NCBI GenBank assembly: GCA_004335835.1
Contig: RWJK01001821.1
Location: 62,001-126,000 of the forward strand
Direction of reading: 5' to 3'
DNA length: 64,000 nucleotides
Source: Scenedesmus sp. ARA3
Lineage: Eukaryota > Chlorophyta > Chlorophyceae > Sphaeropleales > Scenedesmaceae
Both the position numbers and the translations under genes were made by a program. The notes beneath the pieces are model-generated. The model made no database searches. It worked only from the letters and a program-made list of their open reading frames with translations, and was not told the DNA's origin. Positions 11,359 through 22,112 of this stretch are shown here, one piece after another. Each line of letters starts with the position of its first letter. The first letter of the stretch is position 1.

Positions 11359-14300
11359 TGCCGGTGCTGTCCGCTGCTGTCCCTGCTTCGCTGCTGCTGC
11401 TGCTGCTGCTGCTGCTTGTCCAGCGACCCTTTCCGCTTGTGCTTGCGGTCGTGCACAGCAACCATACGTGCCGGCAAGCTGATATCAATGGACACCTGGC
11501 TATCATCTGACACAACTTCAGCCACACAGCAGCTCGGATCCTCCGTGCAAGCATCAGCAGCTGCCCGCCGCTGCAGCAGCACATCTTCATCAGCAGCAGC
11601 AGAAGCACTGACCCCACACTGCCCCACCACTGCATCACATGGCAGCGCCCTATCATCGTCAGCACACCCACTGACCCTGTGCAAGCCAGGGCCAGGCGCA
11701 CTGACTGCAGCGGCGCTGCTGCTGTGATCGATAGGATGAGGCCAGACAGCAGCAGCGCTGATCTGCTGCGCCTGTGCCTTTGCGTCTGCCAGGTCACGCA
11801 GGGCAGCAGCAGCGTTTGCTGCAGTGGCGGCTGCGCAGGCTGCAGCAATGCCGGCAGTGCAAGAGCTAAAGCTGCCTTCATCGGTGTGGTCTGGGCTCTG
11901 CATGAAAGTCCTGAAGTGGAAAGCGCGCACGATGTTTGGATGGTTGAAGGACAACATCAGGGTGACCTGCAGCAGCAACCGGCAGCAGCAGTGTGATAGT
12001 AAGCGGTACTGCATTGCTGCTGGCGTGTGCGCTTGCGTGGAGTACATGTGCTGGTGTTGCGCTGCGGTGGGCTGCCCTAAGCAGCGCATGTGCATGTGAT
12101 CCACTGCTGCCATTGCTAGCGCACCTCGTTTTCGACGGCTGCTGTCGTCTCTGAATCATGCTCGATGACCTGCGGCAGCAGCACCAGTCGCTCAGCACCA
12201 CCAACACAATCCCAATACCATGCCAGATCACGAGTTTATGCAACATCGGTAGTGCTGTCTGGTGTGCTGATCCAGTTCCAGCAGAGCACAGCAGTCCACG
12301 TATGCAGGCAGGCTGGGGAGCGGCACACCGCCTGTGCTGTGCTGCACCGCATGCACCTGCCCACTGCTGAGACGCTGCTGCACCACAGCACCCACCGCAA
12401 TTTCTAGCACAGCTGCTGCTGCAGTGCACTGCCCTGCAGCCATGCTAGCCCCGCCGCTGCCATCATCATGGAATCACCAACAAGCCTGGCAATAGCAGCC
12501 CGCTGCCATGACAGCATCGGCTACCTACCTTTATAGCCACTTCCCTGCCACCCCAGAACCCTTTGTAGACCTTGCCAAAAGACCCTGCGCAGCGATGAAT
12601 CAAATCAGAACCCCAGCAGCAGTGACAGCGACACACACGCCCGGCTTCAAAGGACAGAATTCTAGATGCATGTGCATGCATGCCGTAGTCCTCAACAGGC
12701 TGTACATGCAAGCACATCCCGTGACACATCAGATGCCAGTTATGTGACAGAAGTCTTACGACACGTAGCAAGTTGCAGACCAGCAACAACAAACTTCCTG
12801 CACAGTAACATGACATGGCCCAGCGGCGCACCTGCGCCCAGCATGACGCCCCACTGGATGTGGTCATCCCGTGCAATGCATGTACATCTAAGTCTCACTC
12901 CTCAACGGGATTTCATGCAAGTACAGCCCCTCCACCATATCCAGTCAAGCACCGCCGTGCTGCTGAACGTCAGGCTGATGCCGGTTGAGCGACGACGTTC
13001 GTAACATCACGTAAACAACTTGGGGAGTAAATGACGTGTGATAACAATAATAACAAGGTCCGGCGTCACACCTGCGCCCAGCATGACGCCCCACTGGATA
13101 TGATCATCCCTTGCAATGCTGAGGGAGGGTGCCGTGCTCTCTGTGGTCATCTGCCAGCCCCGTGTATCCAGCAGCTGAGGCTGCGGCTGGTCAACGCTGC
13201 TCTTGACGTCAGCAGCTGCTGCTGCAGATGGCGCGGCACTGCAGCAGCATGCGGAGTACACAAGCAGGTGTGCATGATGCCGGGAGAAGGGCTGCATGGC
13301 TGTGTGACTGTGTGGTTGCGACGAAAGAGTGCCTGCTCTGCTGATGGTTGCGCCGCATGCCGCTGCTGTCCCTGCACATTGGCTCACCTGATCTTTATGA
13401 GCCCCTGCTCAATGTCAGGGCCATGCGGGGAGCTGCCAGAGCCACTTCCAGCTGCCACATGCCTGCTGCTGCTCCCGTCGCTCCCATCACTCGACTTGTC
13501 GAGCTGCCGCTGCTGCTGCTGCTGTGTGGCACGCCGCCGCCTTCGCACCAACCAGACAACCGCCGCTGCTGCCAACAGTACACCTGAAGCAGGGGCAGGG
13601 GCAGGAGCAATGGATATAGCACAGGCTGAGGCTCAGAGCTGACAGACATAAATGCTGCTTGCAGGACAGCAGCGGGGCCACATGTGGCGTACAGCTGGGC
13701 TCCAAGAGCCCCACGTGCATTCCCGGCCGCTGCGATGAAGCACAGGATCGTCCCCATGTACATGCATGCTGCTGACACATGCAGCGTTTGACTGCAGTGT
13801 TGCCGATCTTTAGCAAGGGAAGCTAACATGCTGTGATGCTGCTGTGCTGTCATGCTGTCATGCTGTCGTGCTGCGCTGCTGCAGGTGGCGCACCTCCCAC
13901 CACGCAGCCCACCATTGCTGCCACCAGCACGGTGGGCTGCTGGCGTGCTGCAGCCGCCTCATGGCTGGCATTCTCCATCTGCTCATCGATCAGGCTGTTC
14001 ACGCACGCATCCGATGACTTGATCTTCAGGCAGTCCTCCGACACAGTGGCCACGCAGATGCGCGTGGTATTCTGCACCAACTGCAGCACGCACAGAGCAG
14101 CAGCACCCGCATGCAATCTTGGTGAGCATGGTGAAGCGTACGTGAGATGATATTTGAGAAGTGCAGTTGAGGAATGAGCACATCGTGTGCGCAGTGCAGG
14201 GTCAGCACGCAGCATGCAGCTGCTGCCGGCGCACTGCCAGCCTGGTGAACGGCAAGCAGCTGCTGCTGCATGTGCAAGGCTGTCATGCTGCTGCTGCTGC

Positions 14301-14881
14301 TGCTGCTGCTCACGATGGTGAAGCCTCCAAGCAGTCCCCTGCCTTCCTGGTATGCCAAGGGCAGGTCAGTCGCAAAGTCATCCAGCTGCAGCTGCTTGGA
14401 GAACACCTTGCCCTGCAAACAGAGCAGAACACGCAGCCGCGCCAGAACAACAGGGCACGCGTCAGCAGGAATGCCATATGTCCTCCTAGCCAGCGCTGCT
14501 GCTGCTGCTGCTGCTGCTGCCCAGTGCCACATGCACCATGTCCTGGCAGTCGCCGGCCCGGCTGCTGCTGGGCGAGTGATTGCAAACTCAGCACTGCTGC
14601 TGCTGCTGCTGCTGCTGGCCGTCTCCTCATCTGCAGCCCCCTTACTCTCGCACACAGCACGGTGCTGCCATCATCAAAAGCAACACGATCAACCAGTCAC
14701 CTGGAAGGTGGTGGTGATGGAGCGCACGCGCTGCTGCATGCCCTTGTTGGGGAACTTGCTGCTGCGTGCGTAGCTGGTCATGATGAGCTCCGTTGAGATG
14801 GAGGCGCTGGTGCAGGCAGGCCGCACGCGCTGCGTGTTGTACAGCGCCAGCACACTGCCGGGCCGCCCGCGGAAAAAGTCT

Positions 14882-14924
<43 letters not shown>

Positions 14925-15956
14925 GAGGAGGAGGAGGAGCGATGAGGCTAGGTGACGACTATGATGCTTAGAAGGTGTGCCGGCGATTTGAGGGCTCCAC
15001 ACCCTGGGCCGCGCAACACATCATGCTGCTGTGTCAGCAGGGGTTGAAGAGCTTAGGTGCGTAGCAGGGCTGGCAGGGTCGACACTCCTGCATGTGCCAT
15101 AGCTGTGTTGCTGCTGCAGCGCTCTTGATGTTGTCAACATGCTGGTGGCTGCGCATTTGGCGCTCACCCACAGACGCGCCATTGCCCCTCCTTTCATTGG
15201 CTATTGCGAGGCGCTGCACCGTGAAGCTGCATGATGGGCACAGCTCCACTACAGCCCATTTGAATTTGAGATCAAGCGTGGTTTCTACTTGTGGCAGCCC
15301 AGTGAGTGTTACATTCCTGCAAGCAATCGTTGCAAGTAACAAGTCGAGCAAGGGGCTGTTGCGCCAAGGCATAAGCAGCTCAGGCAGCAGGCGTACGTAG
15401 AACCGCGTTGCTGCAGAATTTAGCTGTAGTCGCTTTGCTTGTACGCTGCTGTAGCTGGGCCAGCAAGAAGACATTGTTGCAGCCAACACATGATATCATG
15501 GATGGTGTCCGCAGTCACGACTGCGAGATCATGCACACACGTCTATGCCGCTAGTCTTGCTTTTGCATACACAGATGCAGTCAGCAAGGGCTGATATGGT
15601 CAGCTGGCGGGTACTGCTACACGGTGCACTGGGTAGGTGGGCTGCATCATGTAATCTGGTGGGCTGCATACACTTGGCAGGATCATGCACCCTGGTGACA
15701 CCCACCTTGTGATTGGGATAGGCGAGCCCAGATACGCATCAAACTCACTACCAACGGTGTAATTGCTGGTTAGCACAATACTCGTTATGCTGGGATCCTT
15801 CAAGGCTTCGAGCAGCGTGGTTGTGCTTCCCGCGCCAAGAGCCAACCCAACTCTGCTGTCTCCCGCCGATACATAAGCTACACGGTCTGCTAAACAGAAC
15901 TTGGGGCTTAGACAGGCGACAATCAGCAGCACGAGAGTGAAGAACAGCCGCAGCAT
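8451..15956 (-). CDS. Receptor-like Ser/Thr (TKL-type) protein kinase with beta-helix-like ectodomain, 15 exons
   Basis: Exons: 15956..15706, 15316..15168, 14879..14701, 14412..14314, 14080..13894, 13583..13388, 13238..13072, 12584..12529, 12169..12125, 11966..11007, 10580..10422, 10242..10120, 9948..9827, 9479..9375 and 9132..8451. All junctions are GT-AG, phases close, and the product is 1,159 residues. A signal peptide (about 1-26, MLRLFFTLVLLIVACLSP) precedes a secreted region with RNVTLTG-type motifs typical of algal beta-helix/pectin-lyase-fold ectodomains. A single TM helix lies at about 274-301 and is followed by RRRRR. The kinase domain has LGAGSFGKV (about 406-414), VAIK with Lys428, an alphaC Glu near 441-443, HGDLNARNVLV (Asp815, Asn820), DLG (839-841), MPPEM and CW..DP.DRPSA. 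The RD arginine is Gly and DFG is DLG, so it is a non-RD kinase but with the key Lys and Asp residues. A 250-residue Gln/Ala-rich insert splits subdomains IV and V, and the tail is poly-Gln. Ligand and pathway are unknown. Confidence 0.85.
9602..9870. repeat. Triplicated exon-13 donor side of the receptor kinase
   Basis: The 3' end of exon 13 (codons for MLLTLWTGQEAF) plus adjoining intron recurs downstream in the intron. The shared core GTCCACAG/GTCCAC falls at 9845 (real), 9724 and 9607, a spacing of 121 and 117 bp. Copy 2 keeps most of the exon sequence; copy 3 is more decayed. Confidence 0.85.
10521..10860. repeat. Triplicated exon-11 acceptor side of the receptor kinase
   Basis: The first 50-60 bases of exon 11 with the acceptor recur upstream in the intron. 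The core GCAGAACTCC falls at 10572 (real), 10693 and 10833, a spacing of 121 and 140 bp. In the minus-strand frame the copies read EFCDQGTLANLAA-like, so they are ghost first halves of the exon. Confidence 0.88.
12821..13120. repeat. Duplicated exon-7 donor side of the receptor kinase
   Basis: The last ~45 bases of exon 7 (codons for HIQWGVMLGAG) with the donor recur in the next intron. The core CCTGCGCCCAGCATGACGCC falls at 13071 (real) and 12831, exactly 240 bp apart, which is twice the 120-bp spacing seen elsewhere. Confidence 0.85.
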
Positions 15957-17249
15957 GGATGCAGACGGCAAAGAACACCATCACTACCCGAGCCGGGCCA
16001 AGACCCCTTTTTGGGTGTCAAATATACAGCGCTGCAGGGGCCTTGAGGCCAAAAAGGCGCGATCCAACCCACAATTTACTTTTACTGCCGTTCCGAAACC
16101 GCGTGCAGCTCAACGTAAAGCATTCAAGTGTACAATTGAACGAATTAAAATGCCAAATTACTGCACGGACTATTGTTTGCGGCCTTCTTGTCACCCCTGT
16201 CACGCATGTGCGCTGCTGACATGTGCGATCTTCAAGTAGCAAAATGCTGATTTTGAAAATTCGATTAAATCATGTATTTGATCATGTACAAACCGTACAA
16301 CGTAAATGCACGGGGCTGTGACTGCCGTTGACTAGTCAACCCAGTGACGCATAGCTGCGCTTGTCTGAAGTTTGGACCCCGGACAGATTGTTGCGCCTCA
16401 AACCAACCCGACCAGCACTGATCGTTTACTTTGTGGAGTCGCATGTAACAGACTTGGACTTACAGAAGTTCGACATGAGCATGTTGATCACTGGCCCACT
16501 GGCTCACTGCCCACATGGCATGCCATGCCATGGCATGATGGGGGCCCCATGATGGGCAGCTGGCTGGTGACCACCAAGGGTAGCAGCCCAGGCAGTGCTC
16601 ACCCCCGTAACGTCTGAGACTACCTTATGCCGCGCCTTGCAGTCAGCTACTGACGGAATAGCTGCTGCAAACTGCAGATCAACCATTCAACGGCATGCAG
16701 TGCATCAAAACTGATGATCACATGGCATGTGATGATCACATGATGTTGGAGCCGCAGCACTTTGCACTCTGTGACGTGTTGCCAATGTGTGTTGAACACA
16801 CGCACTGCGGCTGACCAAACTTTGATATGACATGACTATTGAAGGGGCCATGCCAGTGGTACCGGCATCAGCTGTGTTGACCCTGATGCTGTTCAAGCCG
16901 GCACAGGCAGCTAGCTGATGTGCACACACGCAAGAACACCTGAGCAAACGCTGATAATGGGTGCTTTGCAGGACCACTGCTGCGGTGCGGTACCCAAGCA
17001 CAACTCATCAAAAAAGGATCCGATTCATGCTGCAAGCCAGCTAGTGCAGTAAGCTGAGCCAGCAACAGATGCAAGCTTCATTAACCGTTCGCTGCTCCGA
17101 TGCTTATGATAACAACCAAACCTTGAGCCCAGTCTCACATGTGTGCAAGCGATAGTTGGTTGTCGATGATAGCATGCAGCTGCTAGCTGCTCATTCTGCC
17201 ATCATTCCATGCGCACCAATTTCAAGCCACCCATGTACACCCATGTTCG
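15957..17249. other. Intergenic region upstream of the receptor kinase
   Basis: About 1.3 kb lie between the kinase start and the 3' end of the IQ-motif gene. The first part is more AT-rich than the rest of the window (about 16060-16330), as expected for a promoter. Small palindromes occur near 16515-16540 and 16722-16745. I find no coding exon. Confidence 0.4.
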
Positions 17250-18254
17250 TCAACCTTTCAAAGCTGGCTGGTGGCTGGCACCAGCTGTAGCACTGGCCCA
17301 GGCCAGCAACACACCTGACTGTACTCTGTGCCGGTGAAATGCGGCAGCACATGCGTGCCTGCCCTCGCTTGCATATGGTTGCTGCACCTGCAGCCACAAC
17401 TGCTGCCCTCTAGCGCAGCCCCCTCGCAACCGCTGCACAATCAGCGACCAACTATTCTGCCTGTACATGACCTGCTCTCTCCAAGCCGTTAGTATGCGCC
17501 GAGCCTTGTGCAGCTGCAGCCGCCTAGCCCTGCTATGATGCTGCGCGTGCTTGCGCGCTAACCAGCTGCGCACTGCTGCCTGCAGGACGCATGCAGCAGC
17601 GTGTCGCCGCAGGCGCCAGCTGCGCACCAGCTGCAGCTCAGCGGCAAGCGCTTCACCAGAGAATCCCCGCGTGCTGTGCGCTGTGGGGGTGGATGTCCTG
17701 CAAGCAGCGCTAGGGGCTGGCATGACAGCATCTGCTGCTGCGGAACTGCATCGCTGCTGCGTTGCAGGTGCTGCCAGTGTGGAGGCTGACTCCTGCGAGC
17801 TGGTGTGGCTGCCATGCTTCCTGCAAGCCTGTGATGGTGCAGTTTGCAGACGGGGCTTTGCTGGCAACTGGTCCGGCAGGCTGGCTGCACCCCTGACCTG
17901 CTGTAGTTTGCTGCTGTCGGTAAGCTCATCACTGCCCGCATCAGGCCAAGGCATTGGGCCAGAGCGGGCATGTGTGCTGTTGCTGCTGCTGTCGGCAGTG
18001 GCTGCTCTGTTTGTCACTGCAAGCTTGCTGTAGGTGCTGCTGTTGCTGCTGCCTGGGGCTTCTGCAGGCCTCTGCTGAAGGGCTGCAACAGCTGCTCTGC
18101 GCTTCAGCGCCCTTTCAATAGCAGGGAATGCCAACGGCCGCTCCGTGCAATGGGCGTTGGCTGCTGCTTCAGTGCTGCATCGCACTTTGCCCGCTGCCTT
18201 GTAATCCACTGACGTGCTGTCAAGAGCTGGGTTACTGCCTCTGGCGTTTGCCAT
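17250..18254 (-). CDS. Hypothetical IQ-motif (calmodulin-binding type) protein
   Basis: A single open frame of 334 residues starts at an ATG at 18254. The first two thirds are Ala/Ser/Thr-rich and look disordered. Around residues 212-262 the sequence becomes basic and helical, with AACVLQAAVRSWLARKHAQ, which fits the IQ motif pattern (I/L/V)QxxxRxxxxR. A second weaker basic helix follows (LHKARRILTAWREQV). IQ motifs bind calmodulin or myosin light chains, often at the cytoskeleton or cilium, but no other domain is visible to fix a function. Introns at the 3' side cannot be excluded. It lies between the receptor kinase and the RBMX2-like gene, all on the minus strand, without sign of co-regulation. 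Confidence 0.5.
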   Translation of the reverse strand: MANARGSNPALDSTSVDYKAAGKVRCSTEAAANAHCTERPLAFPAIERALKRRAAVAALQQRPAEAPGSSNSSTYSKLAVTNRAATADSSSNSTHARSGPMPWPDAGSDELTDSSKLQQVRGAASLPDQLPAKPRLQTAPSQACRKHGSHTSSQESASTLAAPATQQRCSSAAADAVMPAPSAACRTSTPTAHSTRGFSGEALAAELQLVRSWRLRRHAAACVLQAAVRSWLARKHAQHHSRARRLQLHKARRILTAWREQVMYRQNSWSLIVQRLRGGCARGQQLWLQVQQPYASEGRHACAAAFHRHRVQSGVLLAWASATAGASHQPALKG

Positions 18255-18908
18255 TATGAGAGCAGAAGCTTCTGAGTATTGACGTTTGTTTGGCAGACCT
18301 TCAGATTAGTGGACCTGACCAGGTGGACAGAGGCACTGCTAACCCAGAATCTGCTGGTACTGCTGCTAGCACTTGGCAGTGCCGTAGGGCTCATGCACTG
18401 CAGCACCGTCGCCTTTACAACGTCATACTGGTCGACGCGTTCATATTCATTATTTTAGCGTGCGTCAGGGGCCGATTGGCTGCAGCTCTGAAGAAGGTTC
18501 GACGCTGAACATCTTCGCGCCAATTCGCTCAGGTTGCATGAGCACTTTTCTCGTGCTGGTGTTTTGGCTCTGTCTGTGCAAGCTGCGGTGAAGTTGGGAC
18601 GGAGGGTGGCGATCAGGTTACTCAAGCAACCAACCGGGTACAGCATCGCTCATAGCTCGCTAACACCTGACACGTGCAACCTTACTATGGTACTATGGTA
18701 CGTGCAACCTTACTATGGTACTATGGTACGTGCAACCTTACTATGGTACTAGTAGTGTGCCTGATCATCCTGGCATCACTTACACTGCAGCAGCACCACC
18801 AAGCGAACGTCGTTGTCTCAAGCAACACAAATCCACGCTCAAGGATCAGGGCAGCGTCTTCAACCCTAACCCTGCAACTCCGTCTAAGCTTGCAGGACAT
18901 GGCGCATG
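18255..18908. other. Intergenic region with a 28-bp minisatellite
   Basis: This lies between the 3' end of the RBMX2-like gene and the start of the IQ-motif gene. It holds the minisatellite listed next and no supported exon. Confidence 0.4.
18672..18753. repeat. 28-bp minisatellite, three copies
   Basis: The unit starting ACGTGCAACCTTACTATGGT begins at 18672, 18700 and 18728. Copies are nearly identical and the last is truncated. Confidence 0.92.
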
Positions 18909-19977
18909 TCACCTGCTGCGGCTGCGGCTTCTCCTGCGGTCATTTGCACCGTCCCTGGCCCTGCTGCTTTGCTGCCTGTAGTCATCCCTGCGGTAGTCTC
19001 TGCTGCTGCCCGCGCTGCCATACCTATCCCTTTGGCCATCCCTCTCCCTGTCTCCTCTGTCTCCTCTGTCTCTGCTCCTCTCCCTGGCCTGCTGCCTATG
19101 GCCGTCCCTGTCTCTACTGTCATGTCTGCTGCTGTCCCTGCCAGGCCTCCGCTCCTCATCACGCTGCTGCTGCTGCTCCCTGTCAGACCTGCGCTCCTCC
19201 AGACGCTGCTGCTGCTGCTGCTCCCTGCCAGGCCTGCCTGCATCAGCCCCGCGCACATCTTGCTGCTGCCGCTGCTGCTGCTGCTGCAGCGCAGGCGGCC
19301 GAGGAGGACCAACAGCTGCACGCTGCCCCGGCAACTGCTGCTGCTGTCTGACCGGGCTTCTGCTCCTGCTCCCGCTCCTGCTACGGCTGCGATCCTGCAG
19401 CACACCACGGACCCAAGCAAGGCAGGCGGCAGAGGAAGCATGTGGTAAGGCATTGCAATCAGGAGAAGAGCTGCTGGTGGCATAATCTCACACGCTGCCA
19501 GAACAGCTGCAGCAACGTTGGCTTCAGCAAGCAGGCTGTAGGTGTGTAGCAGTATGTCCCTGCAGCTTGCTACAGCCTCACCAAAAGGTGTAAACCGCCG
19601 CTAGCATACAAAAGAGTTCGTATGTGAGCATGCAGGCAACCAGCAGCCCACAAACCCACCTGCCACCCCATGCACTGACAACAAATTGCCGATGCGCACT
19701 GCAGCCGGATCCTCGTCTCACCTTGTCTATGTGCTTGTGCTTCTCCTTCTTCTCCTTCTTCTCCTTCTTCTCCTTCTTCTCCTTCTTCTCCTTGTGCTTG
19801 TGCGCTGCTGCTGCTGCTGCTGCTGCTGCTCCTGCAGGGGCCGCAGGCTTCGCCTCGGCCAGCAGGGCAAACAGCGAGCCAGGTGCCTGCCAGCTGTCCC
19901 CTAGCCGTCCAGAGCCAACGCCGCCTCCCATGCCTGCCTCCGCCACTTGAGGCGGCGAGTCGCCGCCATCAGGCTCC

Positions 19978-20013
<36 letters not shown>

Positions 20014-21035
20014 CCTCTGCCCTGCTGCTGCTGCTGCCGCTGAAGCTTTGCTGGCGGCTCATCAGGCACTGCGTCCGGATCTTCGCCCTCAAGCTGCAGC
20101 AGTGAATCAGAAGCACATGGTGCAGTACGTGTGCTGAGCAATGTTAACCGGCAGCAACACGCCCACACTGGCAAGAGAAGCAGCAGGAACAAGATCAAGC
20201 AGCGGAGCCGTTTACTGTGCGATGCAATACCGATAAGCTGCTGGCACTAAGGCGAGTGTGTGCATCCAAACAGGTGGAAGTTGTTGTACCATGCCGTGTT
20301 GTTCTGGCTTCCAAACAATTGCAGCACACAGGAACCAACAACTAGTTTGGAAAGCTGTCCCAAAGAGCAGTGTACAGGAAGGATGAGTGCCAGGCACTTG
20401 GTGCGTGCCACTGCTGCTGGTGCTGGTGCTATTGCTGCTGCCATGCCACTGCTGCTGCTGCTGCCGCACCTCTGCCTTGCGCTTCTTGTAGTTGTCCACG
20501 TGCTCGACGCGGATCTTCCTGCCAGCCACAGTAGCGCCAGACAGGTTGTCCACTGCCAGCACGGTGCTGCGCTGGTCCTCATATGCCAGGAATGCAAAGC
20601 CCTTTGACCTGCCTGTGTCCTTGTCACGCACCAAGTGCACATCCACAAGCTCGCCATACTGCGCAAACACTGCCAACAGGTCGCCCTCGGTGAGCTCGTA
20701 GTCCAGGCCTCCTGCGAAGATGTAGGCGCTGTGTGCGAAGCGGGCATGCCATGATGCCTGCAGACAAGGGCACAGGCAGCAGCAGTAGCAGCAGCAGCAG
20801 ACAGCAGCAGACGGCAGCAGCACCAACACGGCAGGTCGTGGGGACAAGCTGCCTCAGCCTTCGACATTGAAAGAACATGAACAACATACTTTAGCAACAA
20901 GAAGGGTATCAGGTACCGTACAGACTCAGGATACACATGGCCATCCCTCTCGCTCCTCACCTTCTCAAATAGGCCAAGCTCGATCTCCCGTTTCGTGACC
21001 TTTTGAGTATTTTTGATCTGCGTAAGCGGATTCAT
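18909..21035 (-). CDS. RBMX2: RBMX2/Ist3 (Snu17)-like RNA-binding protein of the RES splicing complex
   Basis: Exons 21035..20961, 20757..20470, 20093..19722 and 19394..18909 join in phase 0 to give 406 residues. The N-terminus MNPLTQIKNTQKVTKREIEL and SWHARFAHSAYIF are the family signature directly before the RRM. The RRM (about 34-113) has YIFAGGLDYELTEGD (RNP2) and KGFAFLAYEDQRSTVLAVDN (RNP1). The RES complex joins the activated spliceosome in the nucleus. After the RRM come an acidic/poly-Ala segment, an (EKK)n tract from a 9-bp minisatellite and a C-terminal RS/RD-rich tail (DRSRSRSGSRSRSP, many RD pairs) typical of metazoan and plant RBMX2. The ATG at 21035 gives the expected family start. 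Identification is secure; the exact 3' intron structure is slightly less so. Confidence 0.9.
19739..19793. repeat. 9-bp minisatellite in the RBMX2 coding exon
   Basis: About six copies of a TTCTCCTTC-type unit encode the (KKE)n tract on the minus strand, so the length of this charged tract can change in frame. Confidence 0.9.
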
Positions 21036-22112
21036 TTGGTGTTTACTCTACTGATGGGGTTGCTGCAAATGTCCTGTTCATCTGCTCTGCTTTTGTACAG
21101 GCATGCAGTACTTGTCGAGGCTCTGTTAGCAGTCAGCAGGTGTGCCTTACAGGAATACCTATTCAAACATTAGTGCTGTTGCACCGCGTGCTGTAAGTGT
21201 TGTCCACTGCCAGGAGTTGACATTGTGAACTAGACCAAGCTGTGTAACGCGGTGGAAGGGTTCAAGCTCCGCCGCCAACCCTTGGGACAGCGCCCAACGC
21301 GCTGCCCTGTGTCAAGCCCCATGCAAGCGGCACTCAGCCCAGCTTGGCAGAGAACAGCATCACATTGACTGTCTGGATTGCAAGGCCCAAATGCAGGACG
21401 CGCGGAAGATGACTTACAGAAATGGGTGGTGATGATCAAACCCAAGCAAGCGCTCACGGTCTACACCCCAATGTCAGCCGGAGCATGCAGAGCATGCACT
21501 GCTATTGAAAACCACCACTCCTGCAGCTACCTACACACTCAAGATAAACATGATGGTACAGCTTGGCTGCTGCACGGCGCAGCTGCCATTCGTTTTCGTT
21601 GCAACTCTCAACACCTGAGCCCGTACAAAACCCTTACTGAATCACCACGACCTTGCCGCTGCCTTGCTTGCTGCAACCCAACCAAACAGGGATCCTAAAA
21701 CCAACCACGACAGCTTCAAATTAGGCAAGCACCAACAGCCCCTGTGTGCAGGCATTGAAGCCCAGCACAGCGACATTCATTGCAGTTCAAAGCAGTTCAA
21801 TGCATGCAGGACGCTGCAGGACAGCCCGCAGCAGCCCTGCAGAGCCATCTGGTGCTAGTCAGCACCCCGCGTCTGCACTGCGTACATGTACACACGAAGC
21901 ACGCTCAGCAGCTTCCACAAATCCACGAATCCACAAACCGCCAACTCTCAAACCGCCAACTCTCAACCACTAGATACCTACAAACACTGCAGCCAGAATG
22001 ATCATGCAGCATGGCGCAGGCAGCTGGCCCGCACATGAGCTTGCTCACAACTCAACACAATGTACAGCAGGATTGTAATCACGGCAGCATGCAAGCAGGC
22101 ACCGAAGCCTCC
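21036..22112. other. Intergenic region RBMX2 / octatricopeptide-like gene
   Basis: This 1.1-kb stretch upstream of RBMX2 and downstream of the next minus-strand gene has no supported exon. A short direct repeat (AACCGCCAACTCTC twice) lies near 21936-21967. Confidence 0.4.

Noticed and set aside
10221..12113. A 630-codon uninterrupted frame on the minus strand as one exon
   Set aside because: It contains true exons 10 and 11 but also intron with two ghost copies of exon 11. GTGAGC at 11006 and the acceptor at 10581 give a kinase hinge matching the family, so the long frame is partly intronic.
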